Part shown: in pieces, positions 42,646 to 50,209 of the stretch
Layout of the letters: every line of letters begins with the position of its first letter
Numbering within the stretch: position 1 is the first letter of the stretch
Assembly: GCA_002840555.1 (NCBI GenBank)
Contig: PHBJ01000006.1
Span: 46,082 to 110,081 of the forward strand
Direction of reading: 5' to 3'
From: Deltaproteobacteria bacterium HGW-Deltaproteobacteria-13
GTDB taxonomy: Bacteria; Desulfobacterota; Syntrophia; Syntrophales; Smithellaceae
DNA: 64,000 nt
Program-made: the position numbers and the translations under genes
The notes under the pieces: generated by a model
Told to the model about the DNA's origin: nothing
Seen by the model: only the letters and a program-made list of their open reading frames with translations
Database searches by the model: none

Positions 42646-43680
42646 ATGGAATTGAGAACTCTCATACTCAATACAATTAATAAACAAGGGCAAATTACTA
42701 CCGCTGACATTGTAGGCCAAACAGGGCTTTCGCGGGCGTATGCGCAGAGGTTTCTGAAAAACCTTGCGGATGAAGGTGCCATTGTTTTGATGGGTAAAGC
42801 AAACCAGGCCCACTATATTATTTCTTCGAAAAAAGGCACAAGCATTAAGAAACCTTTAAGGGTTCACAAGATCATGCTCAACAAGGATTTGGCCGAGGAT
42901 AAAGTGTTGCGTCAAATCAAAGAAGAAAGCGCAATCTTCAAAGGTGTTGCCACTAATATTTCTTCCATTGTCGATTATGCTTTTACCGAAATGCTCAACA
43001 ACGCGATTGAACATTCTGCTTCGGAAAAGATAGACTTAATCATTATGAAAACCGCGACAGATATCCGGTTTACGGTGGCCGATCAGGGTGTCGGCATATT
43101 TAACAATATTATGAAAATAAAGCGTCTGCACACAACGATTGAAGCCATTCAGGATCTGCTCAAAGGAAAAGAAACCACTGCGCCTGATGCACACAGCGGT
43201 GAGGGTATATTTTTTACGTCAAAGGTTGCTGATCGTTTGATCATCAAGAGTTTTGAGAAGAAGCTCATTTTCGACAATATTGGGCAGGACATTTATATAA
43301 AAGATATCCAATCCGTGAAAGGAACAAAGATTGATTTTGTCCTGGGTCTAAAATCGAAAAAGAAACTGGCTGATCTTTTTAATAAGTACACGGATGATTC
43401 CTTCCAATTCAGCAAGACCGCAGTGAAAGTCAAGCTGTATCATCAGAATGTGGATTATGTGTCAAGATCGCAGGCACGGAGAATTCTGGCTGGTCTGGAA
43501 AAATTCAAGACGATTGAGCTCGATTTTAACGACATTAAGACTATCGGGCAAGCCTTTGCCGACGAAGTATTCCGAATTTGGCAGTCTGCGCACAAAGATG
43601 TTAAGTTTGTCGTCAAAAATGCCAATGAAAACGTGATGATTATGATTAAGCGTGCGCAATCATTGTATACAACTTGTTGA
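42646..43680 (+). CDS. Winged HTH - HATPase - STAS-like (DUF4325) regulator
   Basis: A 344-residue three-domain protein. Residues 1-60 form a winged helix (GQITTADIVGQTGLSRAYAQ). Residues about 105-215 form a GHKL ATPase domain with N-box EMLNNAIEHS (115-124), G1 DQGVG (146-150) and G2 HSGEGIFFTS (183-192). The C-terminus (about 275-344) is a DUF4325/STAS-like domain (IELDFNDIKTIGQAFADEVF). There is no phospho-acceptor His, so it is probably an ATP-dependent DNA-binding switch. GGAGAAG precedes the ATG. Its last codons and TGA stop lie inside the downstream inverted repeat, identical in arms and spacing to that in its promoter. Context-free otherwise. Confidence 0.85.
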   Translation: MELRTLILNTINKQGQITTADIVGQTGLSRAYAQRFLKNLADEGAIVLMGKANQAHYIISSKKGTSIKKPLRVHKIMLNKDLAEDKVLRQIKEESAIFKGVATNISSIVDYAFTEMLNNAIEHSASEKIDLIIMKTATDIRFTVADQGVGIFNNIMKIKRLHTTIEAIQDLLKGKETTAPDAHSGEGIFFTSKVADRLIIKSFEKKLIFDNIGQDIYIKDIQSVKGTKIDFVLGLKSKKKLADLFNKYTDDSFQFSKTAVKVKLYHQNVDYVSRSQARRILAGLEKFKTIELDFNDIKTIGQAFADEVFRIWQSAHKDVKFVVKNANENVMIMIKRAQSLYTTC

Positions 43681-43718
43681 CAACTTCTAAAATCAATATT
43701 GAGAAAAGTTGTCAACAA
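43664..43718. repeat. Second copy of the regulator-flanking inverted repeat
   Basis: TGTATACA (43664-43671), TTGTTGACAACTT (43674-43686), 19-nt spacer and AAGTTGTCAACAA (43706-43718) repeat the arrangement at 42573-42627 exactly in arms and spacing. The -10 box in the spacer is degraded here. The stop codon (43678-43680) lies in the left arm. Confidence 0.85.
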
Positions 43719-43797
43719 AAGAGAGTGCTCATTTTAGAGCCTAATTGAGTTTTTTCGTTTGGGCGACTTATTCTTTTTCTGGAAGATATGCGAAAGG

Positions 43798-44280
43798 ATG
43801 AACAGGAGCATGCTCTGGATTCGTAGATGTTTGGCCGTATGTCACCTTGCCTTGGGCCTGGTTTTACTGCTGGGCGTCTTGTCATATATCGTATTGGGGA
43901 TTCACGGCCTGCCTCAACTGTTGAGGGATGCCCCCAAAACTCACATAACCGGTGCTTTACTGCTTGTTGTGATGGTGATCCTTCTACCCGAAATTGCGCT
44001 CGGAACGTGGATGCTTGTCCTGGCCCGCTGGTTGTGGTCGGGGCATCGACTGCTGCGCAATCTGCTGCTGGTGACGCATGGCTTTCTGCTGCTGCTCGCT
44101 GCTTTTATCATCAAGTGGGGTTTCGACGCCATAGACGCCGCCGAGCGCAGCATAGCGCAAGGCGGAGGACTGCTCAGCCCATTTGCTTACTTTCCGTTCG
44201 TGATAGGAATACCTCTGCTGGTCTTCGCCCTGTGTTCCATTGTGGTTGCCCTGTGGGCAGTTCCACGGCAGCAAACATAA
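43798..44280 (+). CDS. Small four-span membrane protein, unknown function
   Basis: A 160-residue protein with four apolar helices (about 9-30, 48-70, 80-100, 125-150) and very GC-rich, Leu-heavy coding, unlike its AT-rich neighbours. This suggests a different origin. The family is not recognised. ATG 43798 is chosen; a second ATG at 43810 is also possible. It begins 80 nt after the second inverted repeat of the upstream regulator. Confidence 0.65.
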   Translation: MNRSMLWIRRCLAVCHLALGLVLLLGVLSYIVLGIHGLPQLLRDAPKTHITGALLLVVMVILLPEIALGTWMLVLARWLWSGHRLLRNLLLVTHGFLLLLAAFIIKWGFDAIDAAERSIAQGGGLLSPFAYFPFVIGIPLLVFALCSIVVALWAVPRQQT

Positions 44281-44622
44281 TTATAATGACGGACAGTTTT
44301 GTCGCATAATTAAAAAAAGGATGAAGGTTAATGGATGAAGATTTCTCGCCGTGGGCACATGGCTGCCTCCTGCTTAAGAACGGTTAATTTTTCCAATTAG
44401 AATTTTGCTGAGTGGAATTATTGTTGATGATTTGCTCTTTAATGATTGGGCGAAATCAAAGGGGGCAATGATTAAAACTTCTCCTCATCGTTAAAATAAT
44501 TATTGGCCATGAAAAAATGAAGATCATTTTTCATTGACATACAAAACGAACCTGCTTATAAATTTTCGGGCAGTCAAAAAGAATCATCAAAAATATTGTG
44601 ACTAGCCTAGTGTATTATCATT
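44281..44622 (+). other. 342-nt intergenic region
   Basis: It contains the promoter at 44534-44562 for the radical SAM/glycosyltransferase pair. I see no gene, RNA or repeat in the first 250 nt. Confidence 0.6.
44534..44562 (+). promoter_or_regulatory. Sigma-70 promoter of the radical SAM/glycosyltransferase pair
   Basis: TTGACA (44534-44539), 17-nt spacer and TATAAA (44557-44562) match consensus closely. The expected start is near 44569, leaving a leader of about 54 nt before the ATG at 44623. Confidence 0.7.
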
Positions 44623-45600
44623 ATGATCAAAAAGATGTACTCTTCATGCAAGTCATTTCTTAACCCTCCTGCGAATAAGACTCCGGATGACTGGCGGTGC
44701 TTCAGCATCGTTGACGGCGAAATTGTCCCGCCGTACAGTTGCGAAATCAATGCAGTCGATCACTGCAATCTTGGATGTACGGATTGCGATCACGGAGCAC
44801 CGGCAATGGTTCCAAAATTTGCCGATCCGGATATTGTTTTTCGCGGCCTTTCGCTTTTGTCTACATCATATAAAGCCGAGGCGTTAAAAATTATAGGCGG
44901 TGAACCGCTGCTGCATCCGGACTTGCTTTCTCTCATTCGCGCTGTGCGCAAAAGCGGAATATGTAATCATATTCTTCTCGTCACCAACGGAACGCTTCTA
45001 CATCAAATGAATGATAAAATTTGGGAAGCAGTTGATGAGGTTGAACTTTCCGTCTATCCGGAAACCCGAAAGCTGTTGGATAGGCATATGCCAATCATTC
45101 GGAAAAATGCCGAGAAGCACAAGATAAAACTATCCGGATACTTTTATGAATATTTTCGGATTCCATTTTCACTGGTTGGAACGAGTGATATATCGCTCAT
45201 AAGGTCTATTTACAGGACATGTTTAAGAGCACGTATTTGGGGGTGCCAATCCATCTATGATGGATATTTTTTCAAGTGTCCCCAGTGTATATATATTCCT
45301 AGAATCATTGATCCATCCGTTGCCTACGATTACAAAAAAGACGGTATAAAGATTACCGGTGATTCCAATTTTCAGAACGCACTTAAGAAATACCTCATGT
45401 CCAAAAAACCGTTAAACGCCTGTCGCTACTGTCTTGGCGGCGTCGGCAAATTACGCGCCAACACAATACGGAAAACTTCCGCTTGGACATCTACCCATTA
45501 TGTTCCGACAGAGCAATTAGTTGATTATGATAAACTGCGTTATTTGGGAAAGAGCAAAACGGTATATGACTTAAGTGAAATACGCACACAATATAAATAA
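44623..45600 (+). CDS. Radical SAM protein of a glycosyltransferase-linked pair
   Basis: A 325-residue radical SAM enzyme. The CxxxCxxC motif is CNLGCTDC at C48/C52/C55 (INAVDHCNLGCTDCDHGAP), with KIIGGEPLLHPDLLSLIR and ILLVTNGTLL typical of the SPASM/MoaA-like branch. A second Cys-rich region near residues 195-275 (CLRARIWGCQ, FFKCPQCIYIPR, NACRYCLGG) could bind auxiliary [4Fe-4S] clusters. No ribosome-binding site is clear. The next gene encodes a glycosyltransferase whose possible start overlaps this stop. Substrate unknown. Confidence 0.85.
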   Translation: MIKKMYSSCKSFLNPPANKTPDDWRCFSIVDGEIVPPYSCEINAVDHCNLGCTDCDHGAPAMVPKFADPDIVFRGLSLLSTSYKAEALKIIGGEPLLHPDLLSLIRAVRKSGICNHILLVTNGTLLHQMNDKIWEAVDEVELSVYPETRKLLDRHMPIIRKNAEKHKIKLSGYFYEYFRIPFSLVGTSDISLIRSIYRTCLRARIWGCQSIYDGYFFKCPQCIYIPRIIDPSVAYDYKKDGIKITGDSNFQNALKKYLMSKKPLNACRYCLGGVGKLRANTIRKTSAWTSTHYVPTEQLVDYDKLRYLGKSKTVYDLSEIRTQYK

Positions 45601-45676
45601 GCGGGAAGATGCCCCAGTTGAACCGCCGCATGGATTTATAAAAAACAATACGCCCTCTTTTTTCCAGAGAAATAAT

Positions 45677-46654
45677 ATGCAGGGTTATCAAAATATGAAC
45701 ACTGAGAAAACAATATTTTCATTCTGGGAACCCAAGGGGAACATGACCCCATATCTGGAGCTTTGCAGAAAAACATGGGAAAGAAACCTTCCTGATTATG
45801 AAATTATTTTTCTGGATTATTCGAATCTCGGCCTCTATCTGCCTGAAGGGGCCTATGATATGAATATCCTCAGGAAACTCACTCTCATGATGCAGAAAGA
45901 TGCCGTCATGGTTGCCGTATTAAAGGAACATGGCGGAATCTTCATGGATGCCGATACGCTGGTGACGGGAGACCTGGCGCCGCTTTTGCGCATGTTGAGC
46001 CATACTGAAGTGGTTATGTTCAGTGCTCATATGGCCTTTGTGGCAGCGCAACCCGGCTCTTATCTCCTTACTCTATGGTATAAAAAGATTCAGCAAAAGT
46101 TAAATTTCCTGAAGGAGGAAAAGGACGGCGCGCCGCAATTCCAGCAATGGGATTTTATAGGAAACAGCTCACTGGCCGATGTAATGGATGAGATGATAGG
46201 GACCCTGGGCTTCTTTCACAGAATTCCCAAAAATATTTCAGATAAATTTGTTTCTGCTTATATGAAAATCACTCATAATGAAAACTTGCTGACACCCCGG
46301 TTAAAAGAGTTGATTAATCGCCTGGGAAGTTCTCTGGCGCGAAGGAAGAGAGAATTTTATTTTCGTCACGTTTTTAAACATCATCTTACCATGCTGGATA
46401 GGTTGGAATACGGGTTTATTCCCGAAGCTCTTTACTTTAAATCGAAAAGGATGATGCCTGAAGAAAAGTATCGGAAGTTCTGGTTTGACAAGAACATTGA
46501 AATCAAGGACTCCCTCAGGTCGAATCAGTCGTTGATTGGGCTACACCATTCCTGGACTCCAGAGTGGTACAAGGAATTGTCAGAGAAAGAAGTGCTGGAA
46601 AATGATTTTCTTCTTTCCAGAACATTGAAACATATTTTAGGACTTCGCTTGTAG
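45677..46654 (+). CDS. DXD-motif glycosyltransferase (GT32-like)
   Basis: A 325-residue protein. FSFWEPKGNMTPYLELCRKT, WERNLPDYEIIFLDYSN, and the metal/sugar-nucleotide motif GGIFMDADTLVTGD place it among capsular/mannosyl glycosyltransferases with a sugar-binding DXD region. The C-terminal half binds acceptor and includes GLHHSWTPEWYKEL. ATG 45677 or 45695 is possible; an in-frame ATG at 45575 would overlap the radical SAM gene. Co-transcribed with it and likely acts on the same glycan or peptide. Confidence 0.82.
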   Translation: MQGYQNMNTEKTIFSFWEPKGNMTPYLELCRKTWERNLPDYEIIFLDYSNLGLYLPEGAYDMNILRKLTLMMQKDAVMVAVLKEHGGIFMDADTLVTGDLAPLLRMLSHTEVVMFSAHMAFVAAQPGSYLLTLWYKKIQQKLNFLKEEKDGAPQFQQWDFIGNSSLADVMDEMIGTLGFFHRIPKNISDKFVSAYMKITHNENLLTPRLKELINRLGSSLARRKREFYFRHVFKHHLTMLDRLEYGFIPEALYFKSKRMMPEEKYRKFWFDKNIEIKDSLRSNQSLIGLHHSWTPEWYKELSEKEVLENDFLLSRTLKHILGLRL

Positions 46655-46966
46655 CTGAGCTTTTGCCTGGGCGAGTTTTTCTTTGTCGAGATAATATTTC
46701 CCATTGCTCGTTTTGATGACCAGACCATCGGAGATTAGAAGATTTAATGCTTTGGGGCGGATATTTTTGGTACCGACGCGGAAGAAATTTTTCCGTTCAT
46801 CCTGAATTGCAACAGCCCTTGCTTCTTTAAAGGCTCTGGACTCTTCCATTTCCGCGATAATTTTTAAGCACGTCTTCTGTACGGCCAATCCACCCACGTA
46901 AAGCATAATGACAATAATGGCAATAAAGACGACAACCAGCAGAATGATTTGTAAAGATAACGTCAT
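46637..46966 (-). CDS. Small single-span membrane protein
   Basis: A 109-residue protein with one N-terminal span (about 4-28) and a charged cytoplasmic domain ending in a possible winged-helix-like region (IRPKALNLLISDGLVIKTSN-GKYYLDKEKL). It is antisense at its 3' end (18 bp) to the glycosyltransferase stop. An AAGAGA site precedes the ATG. Unrecognised. Confidence 0.62.
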   Translation of the reverse strand: MTLSLQIILLVVVFIAIIVIMLYVGGLAVQKTCLKIIAEMEESRAFKEARAVAIQDERKNFFRVGTKNIRPKALNLLISDGLVIKTSNGKYYLDKEKLAQAKAQLQAKS

Positions 46967-47043
46967 AAAAATCTCTTAAAAAGTATTTACGGCATCAGTT
47001 AATACAATTGATAGGTATATTTGTCAATATTGGTCCTGCATCT

Positions 47044-47685
47044 TCATTTTTTAATTAATTTCGCCAGCTCCATGGCCCGCCGCAGAATGAACCTTGCGGA
47101 CAGCAAGCCCTGCTCGTCATTTTCCATTCCCAGGCAAGCCGCAGGCTCAAAGTTGCCCGAGCCGCTGATGCTTGTCAAAACGGACGCGCCCAGCGGGCTG
47201 ATTCCCTGATGGGTGCTGGCGGGAATCATTTCCAGAGTCAAAAACGCCAGGATATGAGTCAGATGCGTTGTTTCGACGCCGCCATTGCGGAGCCAGGCGG
47301 CCGCCATGCTCACGCCTATTTTGTTTTTCATGCGTCCCGCCGTCAGGTTGCCGAAAACAAACACGCGGAAACGGTCCATCAATGCTGCCGTCAGCGCGGA
47401 TGAGCGCATGAAATACACGGGGCTGGCTAAAACAATAATATCTGCGGTTTCCGCTTTTTCAAATATGGACTGAGCATCATCCTTGAGGGAACAGTATTTG
47501 CCCGAGATCTGCTTTGTCAAACAGAAATTGCAGTGAATGCAGTCCCGAACTTTCATTCCGGAAAGATTGACAATTTCATACTCGATTTTTTTCGCGGGCA
47601 GGCTTTCAATCGCACGGTTAAGCAGACTCTCCACATTGCCTTTTTTTACCGGACTGCCGGATATACCCAGAATTTTGTATTTCAT
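47044..47685 (-). CDS. Flavodoxin-fold NADPH-dependent FMN reductase-type protein
   Basis: A 213-residue flavodoxin-fold protein. ILGISGSPVKKGNVESLLNRA is the FMN phosphate-binding loop; CIHCNFCLTKQISGKYCSLKDD is the Cys-rich stretch typical of the iron-sulfur flavoprotein/NAD(P)H-dependent FMN reductase family; VLASPVYFMRSSALTAALMDR binds flavin. ATG 47685 has AAGGAAA 6 nt upstream. A role in thiol, quinone or electron shuttling is probable. Confidence 0.85.
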   Translation of the reverse strand: MKYKILGISGSPVKKGNVESLLNRAIESLPAKKIEYEIVNLSGMKVRDCIHCNFCLTKQISGKYCSLKDDAQSIFEKAETADIIVLASPVYFMRSSALTAALMDRFRVFVFGNLTAGRMKNKIGVSMAAAWLRNGGVETTHLTHILAFLTLEMIPASTHQGISPLGASVLTSISGSGNFEPAACLGMENDEQGLLSARFILRRAMELAKLIKK

Positions 47686-47902
47686 AAATTTCCTTAAAGT
47701 GTTCAAATCCATCGTCACGAAGATTGATTTTCAGTATTAAATCCCAACGCGGTCGCCTCTCTGATTGTAGCGTAATTTTTGAAAAAGAAAATAACAAATT
47801 TAATGAAATGATAATTGCCTTGACTAATGAATCGTGTTGCCATAATTTTTGATTGAAAACCGAAACAATTTTTGGTTTTTCTGAAGCAATGGAGATCAGG
47901 TT

Positions 47903-48643
47903 ATGAACAAAAAAGCTCCAAGGTATAAACAGAGCACACATGAATATGTTCTGTGGGCTATACGGTGCCTGCTGATCGGTTCGATTATCATCAATCTGGT
48001 TTACATCATCCTAGCTTTGCTTGATAAAAGCCTTGGCACCAAGAGCGATATGATGAATGCCATGGAAAAAAATATTACAATAATATTCTGGGCGCTGGTA
48101 ACATACGCGCTTACCTTTTTACATGATTATTTTGAAAAAATTAAAAAAATACATATTCCGGATATTCTGGAATCCATTATCATTATTTTTATATATGCCG
48201 GCATATTTTTAAGCGCGCGTTTTAATCTGTATGACGACGTGTTTTGGTGGGATGTGGTACTGCATACCGCTTCCGGTGTCATTCTTGGATTCATAGGATT
48301 CCTGGCCATCTATAAGATTAACAGCAGACATAGTATGAATATAAGTCCGTTACTGGTCGCGGTCTTCGCCTTTACTTTTGCCGTAACGATGGATGTGATG
48401 TTTGAAATTTATGAATTTGCCATGGATGTAATTTTCGGAACGGATATGCAATCGTGGAATTTGCCTGCAACCACGATAGAACTGGGCCGATCCTTTCAGG
48501 GCATAGGTTTGCGGGATACCATGTCGGACCTCATCTTTGATACCATAGGAGCTTTATCCATTGCAGTAATATGTTTCTTTTTATATAAAAACGAGAAGAA
48601 AAAGACTTTGAAGCTGATGCATGAAGTATTTCCGGATAAATAA
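47903..48643 (+). CDS. YjdF/DUF2238-like membrane protein
   Basis: A 246-residue protein with about six spans. The conserved loop WWDVVLHTASGVILGFIGFLA, the acidic/His motif EIYEFAMDVIFGTDMQSWN-type, and GLRDTMSDLIFDTIGAL are the DUF2238/YjdF pattern. Function is unknown. It is followed 2 nt later by the methyltransferase, so they form an operon with the PPOX-type gene. Confidence 0.82.
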   Translation: MNKKAPRYKQSTHEYVLWAIRCLLIGSIIINLVYIILALLDKSLGTKSDMMNAMEKNITIIFWALVTYALTFLHDYFEKIKKIHIPDILESIIIIFIYAGIFLSARFNLYDDVFWWDVVLHTASGVILGFIGFLAIYKINSRHSMNISPLLVAVFAFTFAVTMDVMFEIYEFAMDVIFGTDMQSWNLPATTIELGRSFQGIGLRDTMSDLIFDTIGALSIAVICFFLYKNEKKKTLKLMHEVFPDK

Positions 48644-48645
48644 AT

Positions 48646-49449
48646 ATGAAAAAAGCATATGTCCACGGTTACGATCAACGGGAAAATATACGGTTACAGG
48701 ACCAGGCCTCTACTCTGGTCGAGTTGCTGCACTCCGACACTTTTTATCCGCCGGGAAGCAAAGTTCTGGAGGCCGGCTGTGGGGTCGGCGCGCAAACAAT
48801 GACTCTGGCGAAAAACAGTCCCGGCGCATCGATTACCTCAATAGATATATCCGAAGCGTCCGTTAACGAAGCCAGAAGAAAAACGGAAGCGGCAGGCATG
48901 ACGAATGTTCAATTCGCACAGGCCGACATATTTAATTTATCTTATGAACCGGAATCCTTTGATCACATTTTTGTCTGCTTTGTTCTGGAACATCTCCCGC
49001 GGCCGGTAGAAGCGCTGCAAGCGCTGAAACAATATTTGAAGCAGGGCGGCACAATTACGGTCATTGAGGGAGATCACGGCTCGGCCTATTTTTATCCGGA
49101 CAGCGAAGAGGCGCACAAAGCGATTCAGTGTCAGGTTGAATTGCAGCGACAGGCCGGCGGCAACGCCATGATAGGGAGAGAATTATATCCGCTTTTGCAT
49201 CAGGCCGGTTTTAACGCGATTCGCGTGTCTCCCCGCATGGTCTATGTCGATTCCAGCAAACCCGGACTCGTTGATGGATTTACGAAAAAGACATTCACAG
49301 CGATGATTGAAGGGGTGCGCGAGTCCGCCATTAATTCGGGAATAATCGAACAAAATGTTTTTGAAAAAGGAATCAGAGATTTATACCGGACTGCAGAGGC
49401 CGATGGCGTTTTCTGCTACACATTCTTTAAGGCAATGGGTAACAAATGA
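48646..49449 (+). CDS. Class I SAM-dependent methyltransferase
   Basis: A 267-residue Rossmann methyltransferase. Motif I is VLEAGCGVGAQTMTLAKN; acidic loop ITSIDISEASVNEAR; then FDHIFVCFVLEHLPRPVEAL and GGTITVIEGDHG. The FVLEHLPRP and GSAYFYPDSEEA pattern resembles ubiquinone/menaquinone-type and arsenite methyltransferase-like enzymes; the substrate is not evident. The start is 2 nt after the YjdF-like gene. Confidence 0.88.
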   Translation: MKKAYVHGYDQRENIRLQDQASTLVELLHSDTFYPPGSKVLEAGCGVGAQTMTLAKNSPGASITSIDISEASVNEARRKTEAAGMTNVQFAQADIFNLSYEPESFDHIFVCFVLEHLPRPVEALQALKQYLKQGGTITVIEGDHGSAYFYPDSEEAHKAIQCQVELQRQAGGNAMIGRELYPLLHQAGFNAIRVSPRMVYVDSSKPGLVDGFTKKTFTAMIEGVRESAINSGIIEQNVFEKGIRDLYRTAEADGVFCYTFFKAMGNK

Positions 49450-49485
49450 TTGCCGGATAACCGAAGGCTACGGTTGGAGGAAAAA

Positions 49486-49941
49486 ATGCGTAAAAAAGAG
49501 AGAGAAATAAAGGACAGAAAGGATATTGACGGCATCATCAGGCGTTGCCGTGTTTGTCATCTGGCAATGTGCGACGAGGGTCAGCCTTATGTTGTTCCAC
49601 TTAATTTCGGCTATGACGACCGCTTTCTTTATTTCCACGCGGCGCTCGAAGGAAGAAAGGTTGACATTATCAAAAGAAACAATCGCGTGGGCTTTGAGTT
49701 TGATATCCTCCATGATATTGTCACCGCTGAGCGTGCTTGCGACTGGGGAGCAAAATATGAGAGCGTCATGGGATCAGGTACTGCGGAAATAGTAGATGAT
49801 GCGGACGCTAAAAAAGAAGCTCTGCAATGTATTATGCGTCAATACGGAAGCGACGCAAATGATTTCTCCGATGAAATTCTCAAAAAAACCCTGATCCTTC
49901 GTGTGCGGATAATCGAAATCAGCGGCAAAGCAAAAAAATAA
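49486..49941 (+). CDS. Pyridoxamine-phosphate-oxidase-like (NimA-type) flavoprotein
   Basis: A 151-residue split-barrel flavoprotein beginning MRKKEREIKDRKDIDGIIRR. GQPYVVPLNFGYDDRFLYFH-AALEGRKVDIIKRNNRVGFE matches the nitroimidazole-resistance/PPOX family. ATG 49486 is selected by a GGAGG site 6 nt upstream; a TTG at 49450 is also in frame. Members bind FMN/F420 and reduce small molecules. Last gene of the 47.9-49.9 kb operon; followed by an inverted-repeat element. Confidence 0.87.
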   Translation: MRKKEREIKDRKDIDGIIRRCRVCHLAMCDEGQPYVVPLNFGYDDRFLYFHAALEGRKVDIIKRNNRVGFEFDILHDIVTAERACDWGAKYESVMGSGTAEIVDDADAKKEALQCIMRQYGSDANDFSDEILKKTLILRVRIIEISGKAKK

Positions 49942-49948
49942 ATATTTA

Positions 49949-50093
49949 GGGCTGTTGAAAAACGCTCATCTGCTGTGTTGCGCTTCAAACCGCACCGCTC
50001 AACGTATGTAAATATACGCCTCGCGGTTCGCTTTTTGCGCGCCTTGCATCTGAGCATCCCGTATCAAGTACGGGACGAGCTTTTGAACAACCC
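49949..50093. repeat. Full copy of a 145-bp inverted-repeat-bounded element
   Basis: The left end GGGCTGTTGAAAAACGCTC and right end, in complement GGGTTGTTCAAAAGCTC, are imperfect inverted repeats. The interior carries the core CTCAACGTATGTAAATATAC-GCCTCG (49998-50023), a CGAACCGCGAGG-rich part and the CCCGTATCAAGTACGGG hairpin. Partial copies occur at 14390 and 42424, and a related core at 13426-13532. No coding capacity: a MITE-like sequence. Confidence 0.75.
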
Positions 50094-50134
50094 TGAAATT
50101 TGCGGTTTTTCAACGATCCCTTTACTTAAAAATA

Positions 50135-50172
50135 ACAAAGCCTCTCCGCGGCAAGCTGCGGAGAGGCTTTGT
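50135..50172 (-). terminator. Terminator of the DEAD-box helicase gene
   Basis: A 15-bp stem ACAAAGCCTCTCCGC/GCGGAGAGGCTTTGT has an 8-nt loop. On the minus strand it is followed by TTATTTTTAAG, a usable U-tract. It lies 37 nt after the helicase stop. Confidence 0.85.
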
Positions 50173-50209
50173 TTCATAAAGAACAATATCAATCAGTTCC
50201 GCATTTTGC

